Part shown: positions 19,340-27,508 of the stretch, one piece after another | Position numbering within the stretch: the stretch's first letter is position 1 | Layout: each line of letters opens with the position of its first letter | DNA from: an uncultured Porphyromonadaceae bacterium | GTDB lineage: Bacteria > Bacteroidota > Bacteroidia > Bacteroidales > Muribaculaceae | Direction of reading: 5' to 3' | Assembly: GCA_900547825.1 (NCBI GenBank) | Contig: URII01000002.1 | Coordinates: 1 to 64,000 of the forward strand | DNA length: 64,000 nucleotides | Made by a program: the position numbers and the translations under genes | Notes under the pieces: generated by a model | Databases searched by the model: none | What the model was told of the DNA's origin: nothing | The model's input: the letters and a program-made list of their open reading frames with translations, nothing else

Positions 19340-19807
19340 ATGGCAGCTGACCCACGCATACCCGACCCCGGATTTACCCTGCGCCATGCGCTGAAAATCC
19401 AGAAACGGTTTTCCGACATAGACGTGCTCGGCCACGTGAACAACAACGCATGCCTGTCGTATTTCGACCTCGGCAAAACCCAGTATTTCCTTGATGTACT
19501 CCCCCCCGACGGACACGATATGCACAACGCCAAGGCCGTGATTGTCAACATCAATGTAAGCTTCCACGCGCCCACCTACTTCTCCGAGCCGATGGAGGTG
19601 CTCACCGGCGTGGCCTCAGTATCGGAGCACAGCTTCATTATGGAGCAACGGATAGTCAACACCGAAACCGGCGAGGTCAAGTCGACCGCGCGCTCGGTGA
19701 TGGTAGGATTCCACATGGCCACAGCCACCTCGCGCCCCATCGGCGATGAATGGGTGGCCGCTCTTGAAAAATGGGAAGGGCGCCCCTTGCGCAAACCCAA
19801 GGAGTAA
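19340..19807 (+). CDS. Acyl-CoA thioesterase, 4HBT hotdog fold
   Basis: Hydrolyses acyl-CoA or acyl-ACP thioesters; the substrate is not known. The 4HBT signature RFSDIDVLGHVNNNACLSYFD (about 28-48) places the active-site Asp and the HVNN turn, followed by the long hotdog helix and strands. The length of 155 residues is normal for YbgC/FadM-type enzymes. It lies in the recF-rsmF run, 22 bases after the DUF721 gene. Confidence 0.85.
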   Translation: MAADPRIPDPGFTLRHALKIQKRFSDIDVLGHVNNNACLSYFDLGKTQYFLDVLPPDGHDMHNAKAVIVNINVSFHAPTYFSEPMEVLTGVASVSEHSFIMEQRIVNTETGEVKSTARSVMVGFHMATATSRPIGDEWVAALEKWEGRPLRKPKE

Positions 19808-19815
19808 GCGAGCGT

Positions 19816-21162
19816 ATGGAACTTCCCGCCCTGTTCATCGACTCAATCCGAGAAGCCGGCATAGACGCCGGCGCATTGGCCTCAGCGCTTGCATCGGATC
19901 CCGTCACGGCCATCCGTCTCAACGCAGCCAAGCCTGCGGAACTCCCCGAGGGCGCCTCGCCTGTAAACTGGTGCGAACGGGGATATTATCTCGACGGTCG
20001 CCCGAAATTCACGCTTGATCCGGCACTACATCAGGGCCGGTATTATGTGCAGGATGCGTCATCCATGTTCATAGCAACAGTGGCGAACCGTCTCGCGGAA
20101 ATGCTTCCCGAAGGCTCACTCTATCTTGACGCCTGTGCCGCCCCCGGAGGCAAGGCCACTGCCGCAATCGACGCCTTGCCTTCGTCGTGGGGAGTGGTGG
20201 CCAACGAGATAGTGCCTAAACGTGCGGCCGCATTGCGCGAAAACATCATAAAGTGGGGGGCGCCGAATGTCATAGTCACCAGAGGTGACACCCGGGCATT
20301 TGCCAAAGCCGGTGAGATGTTTGCCATAGTGGCTGCCGATGTGCCGTGTTCAGGCGAAGGAATGATGCGAAAGGATCCGCAGGCTCTCGCCCAATGGTCG
20401 CCGGGACTTGTGGAGGAATGTGCTGAGCGCCAGCGCGAGATTCTCGCCAACCTTTGGCGCACACTTTTGCCGGGAGGCTATCTGATATACTCCACCTGCA
20501 CTTTCAACCTCACGGAAAACGACCGTATGGTGCAGTGGATAATGAGTGAACTCGGCGCAGGATCTGTAAGCCTGAAACTTGACTCAGCGGCACTCGGCAC
20601 GCATGACGCCGGACTCACCACGGACGCATGGCGTTTCATGCCGCACATAACCCGCGGCGAAGGCCTTTTCATGGCCGTTGTGCGCAAACCCGGCGAAATC
20701 ACCTCACCTCCGGCTTCAAAAAAAATCAGGCAGAACGCCACGCCCAAAATAGATCCCGCAATAAGAAAATGGATCAAGGGCGGCGACGAGATGGAATTCA
20801 CCGTTGAGAATGACCGCATAAACGCATTCCCGCGTCAACTGTCGCTCCCCTTGCGCTCGCTGTCGCGGGTCACTGACATCATACACCACGGCACCGTCCT
20901 ATGCCACATAAAAGGCCGGGATTACATCCCGGCCCATCAGCTCGCCATGTCGCGCATACTTGCACCCGAAGCATTTCCGGCAGTGGAAGTTGATCACGCC
21001 ACGGCAATATCCTATCTGCGCCGCGAACCTGTAGCGCCCGAGGCCGGATGGCCCCGCGGAACAGTGCTGCTTGAGCACAACGGCTGCCCGCTCGGATTCG
21101 TCAAAAATCTCGGCAACCGCACCAATAGCCTATACCCCGCCGAATGGCGCATCCTCCACTAA
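19816..21162 (+). CDS. rsmF: rRNA (cytosine-C5)-methyltransferase, RsmF-like
   Basis: SAM-dependent m5C methyltransferase of the NOL1/NOP2/sun family acting on rRNA. The ATG at 19816 is preferred to 19771, which lies inside the thioesterase gene. SAM site DACAAPGGKATAA; catalytic cysteines in DVPCSGEGMMRKD and YSTCTFNLTEND; a C-terminal PUA-like/RsmF domain with LGNRTNSLYPAEWRI. The 448-residue length fits RsmF rather than short RsmB. Last gene of the plus-strand run; the convergent gene ends 26 bases later. Confidence 0.9.
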   Translation: MELPALFIDSIREAGIDAGALASALASDPVTAIRLNAAKPAELPEGASPVNWCERGYYLDGRPKFTLDPALHQGRYYVQDASSMFIATVANRLAEMLPEGSLYLDACAAPGGKATAAIDALPSSWGVVANEIVPKRAAALRENIIKWGAPNVIVTRGDTRAFAKAGEMFAIVAADVPCSGEGMMRKDPQALAQWSPGLVEECAERQREILANLWRTLLPGGYLIYSTCTFNLTENDRMVQWIMSELGAGSVSLKLDSAALGTHDAGLTTDAWRFMPHITRGEGLFMAVVRKPGEITSPPASKKIRQNATPKIDPAIRKWIKGGDEMEFTVENDRINAFPRQLSLPLRSLSRVTDIIHHGTVLCHIKGRDYIPAHQLAMSRILAPEAFPAVEVDHATAISYLRREPVAPEAGWPRGTVLLEHNGCPLGFVKNLGNRTNSLYPAEWRILH

Positions 21163-21188
21163 TCCTCGCACTCACGGGGCCAATACGG

Positions 21189-21485
21189 TCAGAACAATAG
21201 TTTCCACTGCTCCCACGATGGCCAGGGAAGCGGGGGCTCGCCGCCGCGCCTTGCCAGCACACAGAACACTATAAGCGCCACCGGAATAACAAGAATCCTG
21301 ACCACTTCGGCCCAGTCATGATTAATCACAAACTTGCGCCGCGCGTCATAGGCCATCACACATGTATAGAAAAGGGCAAATGCCGCGAACCAGGGAAAGG
21401 TGGCACACACTCCCGTCGTCATTAAACCGATTAAGCCTACACTCCGTAAAATCTCAAACACAACTTCCGAACGTTTCGTTGTCAT
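21189..21485 (-). CDS. Small membrane protein of unknown function
   Basis: Ninety-eight residues with two or three hydrophobic helices (about 15-45 and 62-80) and a short soluble C-terminus ending in PWPSWEQWKLLF. No family recognised. It is supported as a gene by its own promoter (-7 box TATATTTG at 21527-21534 on the minus strand) and a normal N-terminus. It is convergent with rsmF and divergent from tnaA. Confidence 0.65.
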   Translation of the reverse strand: MTTKRSEVVFEILRSVGLIGLMTTGVCATFPWFAAFALFYTCVMAYDARRKFVINHDWAEVVRILVIPVALIVFCVLARRGGEPPLPWPSWEQWKLLF

Positions 21486-21526
21486 AACTCAAATAATAAG
21501 CACATTTGTATTTATTTCCACGCCAA

Positions 21527-21534
21527 CAAATATA
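21527..21534 (-). promoter_or_regulatory. -7 box (TATATTTG) of the small membrane protein
   Basis: Minus-strand match to TAnnTTTG, 41 bases upstream of the ATG at 21485. Confidence 0.5.
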
Positions 21535-21580
21535 GCTTTTTATTTACTAATCCCCAATATGGATATCAGAAATATTTAGC

Positions 21581-21588
21581 TATATTTG
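21581..21588 (+). promoter_or_regulatory. Upstream -7 box (TATATTTG) before tnaA
   Basis: A second match to TAnnTTTG, 73 bases upstream of the main tnaA -7 box. If used, its transcript would carry the 21614-21639 palindrome in the leader. Confidence 0.4.
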
Positions 21589-21613
21589 CATAAATGCAAT
21601 ATATTACCGCCTG

Positions 21614-21639
21614 GCAAAACCAAATAAATTTGGTTTTGC
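21614..21639 (+). promoter_or_regulatory. Perfect palindromic operator candidate over the tnaA -33 box
   Basis: GCAAAACCAAAT (21614-21625), spacer AA, then the exact reverse complement ATTTGGTTTTGC (21628-21639). It covers the -33 TTTG at 21629-21632, so a dimeric protein bound here would compete with the sigma factor. A two-base spacer and no following U-run argue against a terminator. Confidence 0.65.
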
Positions 21640-21661
21640 TCTCAACTTATTCGTATATTTG
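21629..21661 (+). promoter_or_regulatory. Main tnaA promoter (TTTG-N21-TATATTTG)
   Basis: The -33 TTTG at 21629-21632 and -7 TATATTTG at 21654-21661 are spaced 21 bases. The predicted start near 21667 gives a leader of about 41 bases. No TnaC-like leader peptide fits in it, so E. coli-type attenuation is not expected. Confidence 0.75.
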
Positions 21662-21707
21662 CACTCGGACACAATTATCAAACCAATCACCTTAAATCAA
21701 TCATAAC

Positions 21708-23081
21708 ATGGAACTTCCATTCGCCGAATCATGGCGCATCAAAATGGTGGAGCATATCCGCAAATCCACCCGTGAGGAACGTGAGAAATGGCTCCGCGAC
21801 GCCCACTACAACGTTTTCCAGCTCGCTGCCGAGCATGTGTATATCGACCTTCTCACCGATTCAGGCACCGGCGCCATGAGCGACCGCCAGTGGAGCGCGA
21901 TGATGCAAGGCGACGAAAGCTATGCGGGCGCCCGCTCGTTCTTCACCCTCCGTGACACAGTGGAGCGCATCACAGGCTTCCCGATACTGCTCCCCACCCA
22001 TCAGGGCCGCGCTGCCGAAAATGTACTTTTCTCGGCATTGGTACACGAGGGCGACTATGTTCCCGGCAACTCACATTTCGACACCACCAAAGGCCACATC
22101 GAGTCACGCAAGGCAACGGCTGTGGACTGCACCATCGACGAAGCCCGCGACACCCAGCTCGAACACCCGTTCAAAGGCAGCGTTGACATAGCCAAACTGC
22201 GCCGTGTGCTTGAAGAGCATGCCGACAAGGTGCCTTTCATCATCGTAACCATAACAAACAACACAGCCGGTGGCCAGCCTGTGTCAATGAAGAATCTCCG
22301 CGAGGTGCGCCAGCTCGCCGATGAGTTCGGCAAACGCGTGGTCTTTGACTCCGCCCGCTTCGCCGAGAACGCATATTTCATCAAAACCCGCGAGGAAGGA
22401 TATGCCGACCGCACCATCAAGGAAATAGTGCGCGAGATGTTCTCATACGCCGACGCCATGACCATGTCAGCCAAAAAGGACGCCATAGTCAACATGGGCG
22501 GCTTCATAGCCACACGCCATCAGGATTGGGCCGAGAAAGCCAAACTATTCCTGATACCTTTCGAAGGCTATCTGACCTACGGCGGCATGAACGGCCGCGA
22601 CATGGAGGCCTTGGCAGTAGGATTGGACGAAAACACCGAGTTCGACAACCTCGAAACCCGCATCCATCAGGTGCAGTTCCTCGCATCGCTGCTCGACGAA
22701 TACGGCATACCCTACCAGCGTCCCGCCGGCGGACACGCCATATTTGTGGATGCTTCCAAAATCCTTACCAGAGTGCCCAAAGAGGAATTCCCGGCACAAC
22801 GCCTCACGGTGGAACTGTATCTGGAAGCAGGCGTGCGCGGCTGCGAAATAGGCTATATTCTGGCCGACCGCGACCCCGTGACCCGCGAGAACCGCTTCAA
22901 CGGACTTGACCTGCTGCGTCTCGCCATTCCGCGACGCACATATACCGACAACCATATGCGCGTTATTGCCGCAGCTCTCAAAAATGTATTTGACCGCCGC
23001 GACTCAATCACCCGTGGCGTGAAAATTGTGGAGGAAGCACCCCTTATGCGTCACTTCACAGTAAAATTGGATCTACTCTAA
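21708..23081 (+). CDS. tnaA: Tryptophanase
   Basis: PLP enzyme splitting tryptophan into indole, pyruvate and ammonia; the source of gut indole. The PLP lysine is Lys257 in MSAKKDAIVNMGG. NNTAGGQPVSM, FDSARFAENAYFIK, TYGGMNGRDMEALAVG and AGGHAIFVDA are conserved. The 457-residue length is normal. The related tyrosine phenol-lyase has SGKKD where this protein, like tryptophanases, has SAKKD, and the N-terminus MELPFAESWRIKMVE is that of Bacteroides tryptophanases. Single-gene transcript with a palindrome at its promoter. Confidence 0.95.
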   Translation: MELPFAESWRIKMVEHIRKSTREEREKWLRDAHYNVFQLAAEHVYIDLLTDSGTGAMSDRQWSAMMQGDESYAGARSFFTLRDTVERITGFPILLPTHQGRAAENVLFSALVHEGDYVPGNSHFDTTKGHIESRKATAVDCTIDEARDTQLEHPFKGSVDIAKLRRVLEEHADKVPFIIVTITNNTAGGQPVSMKNLREVRQLADEFGKRVVFDSARFAENAYFIKTREEGYADRTIKEIVREMFSYADAMTMSAKKDAIVNMGGFIATRHQDWAEKAKLFLIPFEGYLTYGGMNGRDMEALAVGLDENTEFDNLETRIHQVQFLASLLDEYGIPYQRPAGGHAIFVDASKILTRVPKEEFPAQRLTVELYLEAGVRGCEIGYILADRDPVTRENRFNGLDLLRLAIPRRTYTDNHMRVIAAALKNVFDRRDSITRGVKIVEEAPLMRHFTVKLDLL

Positions 23082-23101
23082 TAGCATAAAAAAGGTTAAA
23101 C

Positions 23102-23157
23102 ATCGACTCTGTTGCAGAGCTTTCACCTAATTGTGACAACTCCGTAACAGAGTCGAT
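23102..23157 (+). other. Inverted repeat with alternative hairpins downstream of tnaA
   Basis: ATCGACTCTGTT (23102-23113) is perfectly complementary to AACAGAGTCGAT (23146-23157). Part of the left arm can instead form a local hairpin, CTCTG-TTG-CAGAG (23107-23119). It lies 20 bases past the tnaA stop. There is no U-run, and a -7 box (TAATTTTG, 23159-23166) follows directly. Confidence 0.5.
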
Positions 23158-23171
23158 CTAATTTTGCAGTA

Positions 23172-23290
23172 CTCTCTAAGATCAGAAACGTATTATATCA
23201 ATATCACATTTAAGGCAAAACAAACACAGTAATTTTGAAAATATCCTCAGTAAAGCGCGCGGACTGTCGAAGATGACACTCCGCGCGTTT
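23172..23290 (+). ncRNA. Possible small RNA between tnaA and the convergent operon
   Basis: Tentative. A -7 box TAATTTTG (23159-23166) predicts a start near 23172, and the GC-rich terminator at 23256-23287 would end a transcript of about 120 bases with no ORF. A second TAATTTTG at 23230-23237 could give a shorter RNA. No -33 box of good spacing is seen, and no known RNA family is recognised. Confidence 0.3.
23256..23290 (+). terminator. Terminator between tnaA and the convergent HAD-ended operon
   Basis: Stem CGCGCGGA (23256-23263) / TCCGCGCG (23280-23287), loop of 16 bases, followed by TTTCATTTC on the plus strand and preceded by TAAAG. It probably acts for both converging transcripts. Confidence 0.75.
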
Positions 23291-23304
23291 CATTTCATTT
23301 ATTC

Positions 23305-23874
23305 TTAACGGATAAGGATGTTGCGGCCTGAGGTGTTGGCGTGGAGCAACGGGGTGTCGTCGGCATGATCGGTGACCACCGTAACCTCATCATAGGCGCT
23401 CCACGGGCCAGTGACGGAGAGCACAGCTCTGAGTTTGGCTTCGCCGCGGCATTCGGCATATTCATCGGGCCGCTGCGACATAGGCGTGGCCACCCATAAA
23501 CTGATACCGGCCCTATGGGCCACTGCTCCCACATAAAGATCAGGAGCAGCTGTGGCGAGTACAACCTTATCACCTTTGGAAATGTGAGTTTCAACCAATG
23601 CCATGACTTCACTGTTGAATCCCCGGGCCACGGCAGTTGAAAATCCGTCTATTACAGCCGGTGTGCCGACCGGCGATGTGAGCCGCATCAGGTGGAACTT
23701 CATGCGGCGGTGTGATACCATACGGAGTTTGCGCAGGATTACCCAGAAACCCACCCCTGCGGCGCTGACCACGCGTCCGGTGCGCACAAGCCGGTTAAAA
23801 GCGGTACGCACCCAAAGATTAAGGGTATTGCCGCGAAACAGCGTGCCGTCGAGATCCACCACCAGAAGTTTCAT
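23305..23874 (-). CDS. HAD-superfamily phosphatase (SerB-like)
   Basis: Small haloacid-dehalogenase hydrolase. Motif I is DLDGTLFRGN (Asp nucleophile and acid/base Asp at about 7 and 9); motif II lies near VVLATAA; motif IV is VTDHADDTPLL. The helical cap matches SerB-like HADs. 189 residues. Its start overlaps the phosphoribosyltransferase stop by 4 bases, so the two are coupled. Substrate unknown; a phosphosugar or phospholipid-type compound would fit the neighbouring PRTase and glycosyltransferase, which is speculation. Confidence 0.8.
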   Translation of the reverse strand: MKLLVVDLDGTLFRGNTLNLWVRTAFNRLVRTGRVVSAAGVGFWVILRKLRMVSHRRMKFHLMRLTSPVGTPAVIDGFSTAVARGFNSEVMALVETHISKGDKVVLATAAPDLYVGAVAHRAGISLWVATPMSQRPDEYAECRGEAKLRAVLSVTGPWSAYDEVTVVTDHADDTPLLHANTSGRNILIR

Positions 23875-24455
23875 GGCTGCCTATAATCTATTGACCATGG
23901 AAAACGCAGAAGCGCTGAATCCCTGAACAACGCCACATCCGGACGAAATACGGGGTGCGGAGTAGTGACCGTAAGGGCCGCTGTGACAATGCGCACACGA
24001 GGTGCCTCAGCCCGCACAGCGTCCACAACTGCTTTCATTGTGACGCCTGAGTCAACTGCATCATCCACAATAAGCACCCTCGGTTCGGGAAACGCAGCCA
24101 GATCAGCACGCAGCCCAGCTGAAAGCTCTGGTAACCGTACATCGCTTCGTTTACGGCGCCGCAGCCACAATGACTCCGCCTTACGCAGCATATCAAGCAT
24201 CCATACCGGCATATGCGGCATAAGCCTGACCATAAAGCCCCGCTCTTTTTTGCTCGACGAAGGGCGCCGCATAACCGTTTCATGATAATGCCCCATTCTC
24301 TCTCCGCCATAAGCCCCGGTAATGATGCGGGCCACGCGCGCACCCCCGTTGAGGATACCGACAGTAACGTCAAACGGGCCGTATTCCAACGCCTCACGCC
24401 CAAGCCGGCGCGACATGGCCTCAAGATCATCCGGTGTTACTGTTACAACTTTCAT
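23871..24455 (-). CDS. Phosphoribosyltransferase-family protein
   Basis: Type I PRTase fold with the PRPP-binding signature VLIVDDAVDSGVT (about 135-147) and an upstream GILNGGARVARI loop. The substrate-specifying hood does not point to a particular base, and such proteins may act in cell-envelope or nucleotide salvage steps. 194 residues. Overlaps both neighbours by 4 bases. Confidence 0.8.
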   Translation of the reverse strand: MKVVTVTPDDLEAMSRRLGREALEYGPFDVTVGILNGGARVARIITGAYGGERMGHYHETVMRRPSSSKKERGFMVRLMPHMPVWMLDMLRKAESLWLRRRKRSDVRLPELSAGLRADLAAFPEPRVLIVDDAVDSGVTMKAVVDAVRAEAPRVRIVTAALTVTTPHPVFRPDVALFRDSALLRFPWSIDYRQP

Positions 24456-25417
24456 GTGGCACTGACAAACCGTGATGCAAATTTAAAAATACGTGGCGAC
24501 AAAAGGGCTGCAAGCGCCCCAACTTTATTTTTTAGCCTGACGCGCGGATTAATCGCCACGGACAGTCGGTGACGGCGGATCATATCGACACACCGGCGCT
24601 CTGTTTCAGGCATAGACGCGCCCGAGGCAGAGAGGGCCATAAGTATATTGCATGCCGCACCGAACGCCCTGTCGGCAGCAGCGGCCTTCATCACGCGGTC
24701 AGCGCCTGAATAGTGCCGTACAATACGGTCAGCCACATCAAGCACATCGGCCCGTGCCGCACTGAAAGTGTTTATGAAGCTTCCCGGGCGTTTACGGTAG
24801 AAATACACCTGTTCGGGAGTCACCACCACTTTGGAGGCACGTTCATAAAGCCGGTAGATTATATCCAGATCCTCATATCGTCCGGGGCGGAATGAGACCT
24901 CGGGGCCAAACATGTCGCGCCGGAACAGTTTTGCCCACACACCGTTGTCGAATCCGGCTGTCTGATGCAAGGCATGAAGCGCTGCACGGCGTCCTGTCAT
25001 CAACGCCACACGCTTCCGGCCTATAGTCCGGAAGTCGGGCAGTTCGGAATAACGCATACGTCCCACGGCTATTTCGGCGCCTGTGGACTCAGCCATCCCG
25101 AGCAGCCGGTGAAGATTGTCGGGGTGCAGCATATCGTCATCGTCGGCGAATGCGATCCACTCTCCGCGTGCCACTGACAGGCCATGATTGCGGGCACCAG
25201 ACACGCCCGAATGGCCGATGCGTTCTATACGCAACCGCGGATCGGCAATCTGTTCCTGAGCGAGATGCTCCCTTATGTCACATTCCGAGCCGTCATCCAC
25301 CACAATGAGTTCTATACGGTCCTCCGACTGGTTAAGCACCGACGCAACACAAGCCCCGAACCATTCGCCGGGATTGTAGGTAGCCACTATCACCGATATT
25401 TTCACATCCTCGCCCAT
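24452..25417 (-). CDS. Family 2 glycosyltransferase
   Basis: Transfers a sugar from a nucleotide-sugar donor to an unknown acceptor. The GT-A fold shows VIVATYNPGEW, VVDDGS, SGARNHGLSVARGEWIAF and the metal-binding ADDDD. 321 residues, no membrane helix. It overlaps wbqC by 16 bases and the PRTase by 4, which suggests a glycan-assembly job together with WbqC. Confidence 0.9.
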   Translation of the reverse strand: MGEDVKISVIVATYNPGEWFGACVASVLNQSEDRIELIVVDDGSECDIREHLAQEQIADPRLRIERIGHSGVSGARNHGLSVARGEWIAFADDDDMLHPDNLHRLLGMAESTGAEIAVGRMRYSELPDFRTIGRKRVALMTGRRAALHALHQTAGFDNGVWAKLFRRDMFGPEVSFRPGRYEDLDIIYRLYERASKVVVTPEQVYFYRKRPGSFINTFSAARADVLDVADRIVRHYSGADRVMKAAAADRAFGAACNILMALSASGASMPETERRCVDMIRRHRLSVAINPRVRLKNKVGALAALLSPRIFKFASRFVSAT

Positions 25418-26046
25418 GGCCTGATATAAAGAGGGGCTTCCGGCCCGAGATTAAAAATAAGGTCAAGCACACTCATCCCGGGAATAAACCCGAAGCGGGA
25501 GGCGCGCACCTGCCAATATGAGGGCAAATCGACTTTCGGCTCAGTTAGGCGGCAATCGTCCCACAATTCCGTGTCGTCAGGACAACAGTCTACCGACACC
25601 GGCACGGGAAGATGAAGGATAGGACAGATCACCGAATCCCATGCCGCGGTAAGCCATGTCAGGCTACGCCCCACAGTTTCCGCCGACAGAAGCGGACGGA
25701 ACCGGTCGATATAAAACTCAAAAAAAGGTGTACGCCCGTATGCGCTCTCCAATGCCGTGAGGTGAAGGCGCCACCAATTGCCGTGCGACGACACGGTGAC
25801 GCTGTCAAGCGTGGCCGAATGGTATTCCCGAGGCTTTGCCACCGGCACAGTGAGCGTCAGCGGCCCCGCCTCGGCGGCGATAGTGAAGCGGTGGGAGGAT
25901 TTCAGGCGCTTGTCCCAGCGCATGGAACCGTCCACCGCCGTATGCGGCGCAGCGGCCATAGCCGCATAACGCCCCGCAGGAGCCGCGAGTGCAGGCCGGA
26001 GCAACAGCCCCCGGGCCTTAAAAGGTGGCTGCGGAGGGGTGGACAT
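25402..26046 (-). CDS. WbqC-like family protein
   Basis: Member of the WbqC family, found in O-antigen and glycolipid loci and thought to act in sugar or amino-sugar biosynthesis. The start at 26046 (MSTPPQ) is used because longer forms would run deep into lepB; the lepB stop lies 1 base upstream. Conserved features include FEFYIDRFRPLLS, TWLTAAWD and the C-terminal PSYWQVRASRFGFIPGMSVLDLIFNLGPE block typical of Bacteroidales WbqC proteins. 214 residues. The lepB-wbqC adjacency is conserved in Bacteroidales as I recall it. Confidence 0.85.
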   Translation of the reverse strand: MSTPPQPPFKARGLLLRPALAAPAGRYAAMAAAPHTAVDGSMRWDKRLKSSHRFTIAAEAGPLTLTVPVAKPREYHSATLDSVTVSSHGNWWRLHLTALESAYGRTPFFEFYIDRFRPLLSAETVGRSLTWLTAAWDSVICPILHLPVPVSVDCCPDDTELWDDCRLTEPKVDLPSYWQVRASRFGFIPGMSVLDLIFNLGPEAPLYIRPWARM

Positions 26047-26047
26047 G

Positions 26048-27478
26048 TCATTTGTCGGGATTGGCGCGGCGGAGCACACGGTTCCAGCGGATACCGCCAT
26101 CAAGAATACCTTTGTCCTTGTCGAACGACACAAGCACCACTTCGGGACGGCCCACAATGTGGTCCTCGGGCACAAAGCCCCAATAGCGCGAGTCGAGGGA
26201 GTTGTCGCGGTTGTCGCCCATCATGAAGTAGTAATCCATAAGGAATGTATAGGTGTCCTGAGGCTTACCGCCTATATACAGTTTGCCGTTATGGAACGTG
26301 GCATCATCATTGTGCTCATAGTTGCGTATGCAGCGGCCATAGATGCGCCAGGCCCTTTCGTCCACGCGGATCGTGGCCCCTTTGCGCGGGATCCATATCT
26401 CGCCGTAATCGGCACGTGTACGTTCAGCCGACACCCCATCGGGAAACAGCCATGGTTCCGGCACCGCTTCCATTTTCATAACACGGCTCACACGGGGATC
26501 CGCCTCCAGAGTGCTTACCATGGCTGCCGTGAGCGGAGCCACATAAAGCGGAGGCACCGAGCCGTCGGCATTGACAGCGAAACCGAGGGCGCGCAGGCTC
26601 TCGATATCATCGGGAGTGACGTTGACACGGTGGCGGTCGTCGACAGCTATGCCGATACGCTCCCAGTCAGCATCGGTCATCTCGCCCTGACGCAACTGGA
26701 AATAATAGTTGAACTGCACATTGGCAGGCTGAGGCTGAGCCTCACCGTTGATATATATCACACCGTCAACTATCTTTATGCGTTCTCCCGGAAGTCCTAC
26801 CGCGCGCTTGACATAGTTTTCTCGACGGTCAACAGGCCGGTAGATAACCTCGCCGAAAGTCGCTTTGTCATTGTTGACCCTCTCGCGGCCGAACTGCTTC
26901 ACAAGAGTATAATAGTCGGGATTCTGGACTTTCAGGGCCACAGTGTCGCCGGCAGGAAAATTGAATACCACAATGTCGCCTCGCTCCACATTGCCGAGCC
27001 CCTTGAGGCGGTGGTAGCGCCACTGCGGCCACTCCAAGTAACTTTTGGTGTTGATCACCGGCAATGTGTTCTGCACCAACGGAACATGGATAGGTGTGTT
27101 GGGCACCCTCGGGCCGTAAGCCATCTTGTTGACCCATAGATAGTCGCCCACAAGAAGCGATTTTTCGAGCGACGACGAGGGTATCTGATAGTTCTGGCCT
27201 ATGAAGGTGAACACGAAATAGACGAGTATCAGGGCGTATACAATAGCGTCAACCCAGCTCATTACGGTGCGCACCACCGGACTGGATGATTTTTTCCACC
27301 AGGTGAACGGAATGTAGCCGGTGATGTATATGTCAAACAGCAGGGGGAGCAACAGCAGCACCCACGGGTTTCCGAGCCATATCACCCAAAGGATGAATAT
27401 CAGCGCGACAATTCCGAAACGTATCCAACGGGTGGTTTTCACAGCCTTGAGGCGCTGGTTTAAAGAAAGTTTATCCAT
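26048..27478 (-). CDS. lepB: Signal peptidase I
   Basis: Cleaves signal peptides of exported proteins at the inner membrane. There are two or three N-terminal helices (about 20-55 and 75-95). The catalytic serine is Ser103 in IPSSSLEKSLLVGD (Leu replaces the usual Met) and the general-base lysine is Lys224 in YVKRAVGLPGE; GDNRDNSLDSRYWGFVP gives the C-terminal signature. It is long (476 residues) with an insertion of over 100 residues between the boxes, as in Bacteroidales enzymes. Only one lepB is present here. Follows dapB by 30 bases. Confidence 0.95.
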   Translation of the reverse strand: MDKLSLNQRLKAVKTTRWIRFGIVALIFILWVIWLGNPWVLLLLPLLFDIYITGYIPFTWWKKSSSPVVRTVMSWVDAIVYALILVYFVFTFIGQNYQIPSSSLEKSLLVGDYLWVNKMAYGPRVPNTPIHVPLVQNTLPVINTKSYLEWPQWRYHRLKGLGNVERGDIVVFNFPAGDTVALKVQNPDYYTLVKQFGRERVNNDKATFGEVIYRPVDRRENYVKRAVGLPGERIKIVDGVIYINGEAQPQPANVQFNYYFQLRQGEMTDADWERIGIAVDDRHRVNVTPDDIESLRALGFAVNADGSVPPLYVAPLTAAMVSTLEADPRVSRVMKMEAVPEPWLFPDGVSAERTRADYGEIWIPRKGATIRVDERAWRIYGRCIRNYEHNDDATFHNGKLYIGGKPQDTYTFLMDYYFMMGDNRDNSLDSRYWGFVPEDHIVGRPEVVLVSFDKDKGILDGGIRWNRVLRRANPDK

Positions 27479-27508
27479 CTGTATATGTCGTTTATAAAGT
27501 CGTCAAGA

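Noticed and set aside
21614..21639. tnaA-upstream palindrome considered as a terminator of an upstream transcript
   Set aside because: The two-base spacer, AT-rich arms and lack of a U-run make it a poor terminator, and it overlaps a promoter.
26039..27139. 366-codon open frame opposite lepB
   Set aside because: Antisense shadow; the lepB strand carries all signal peptidase boxes.
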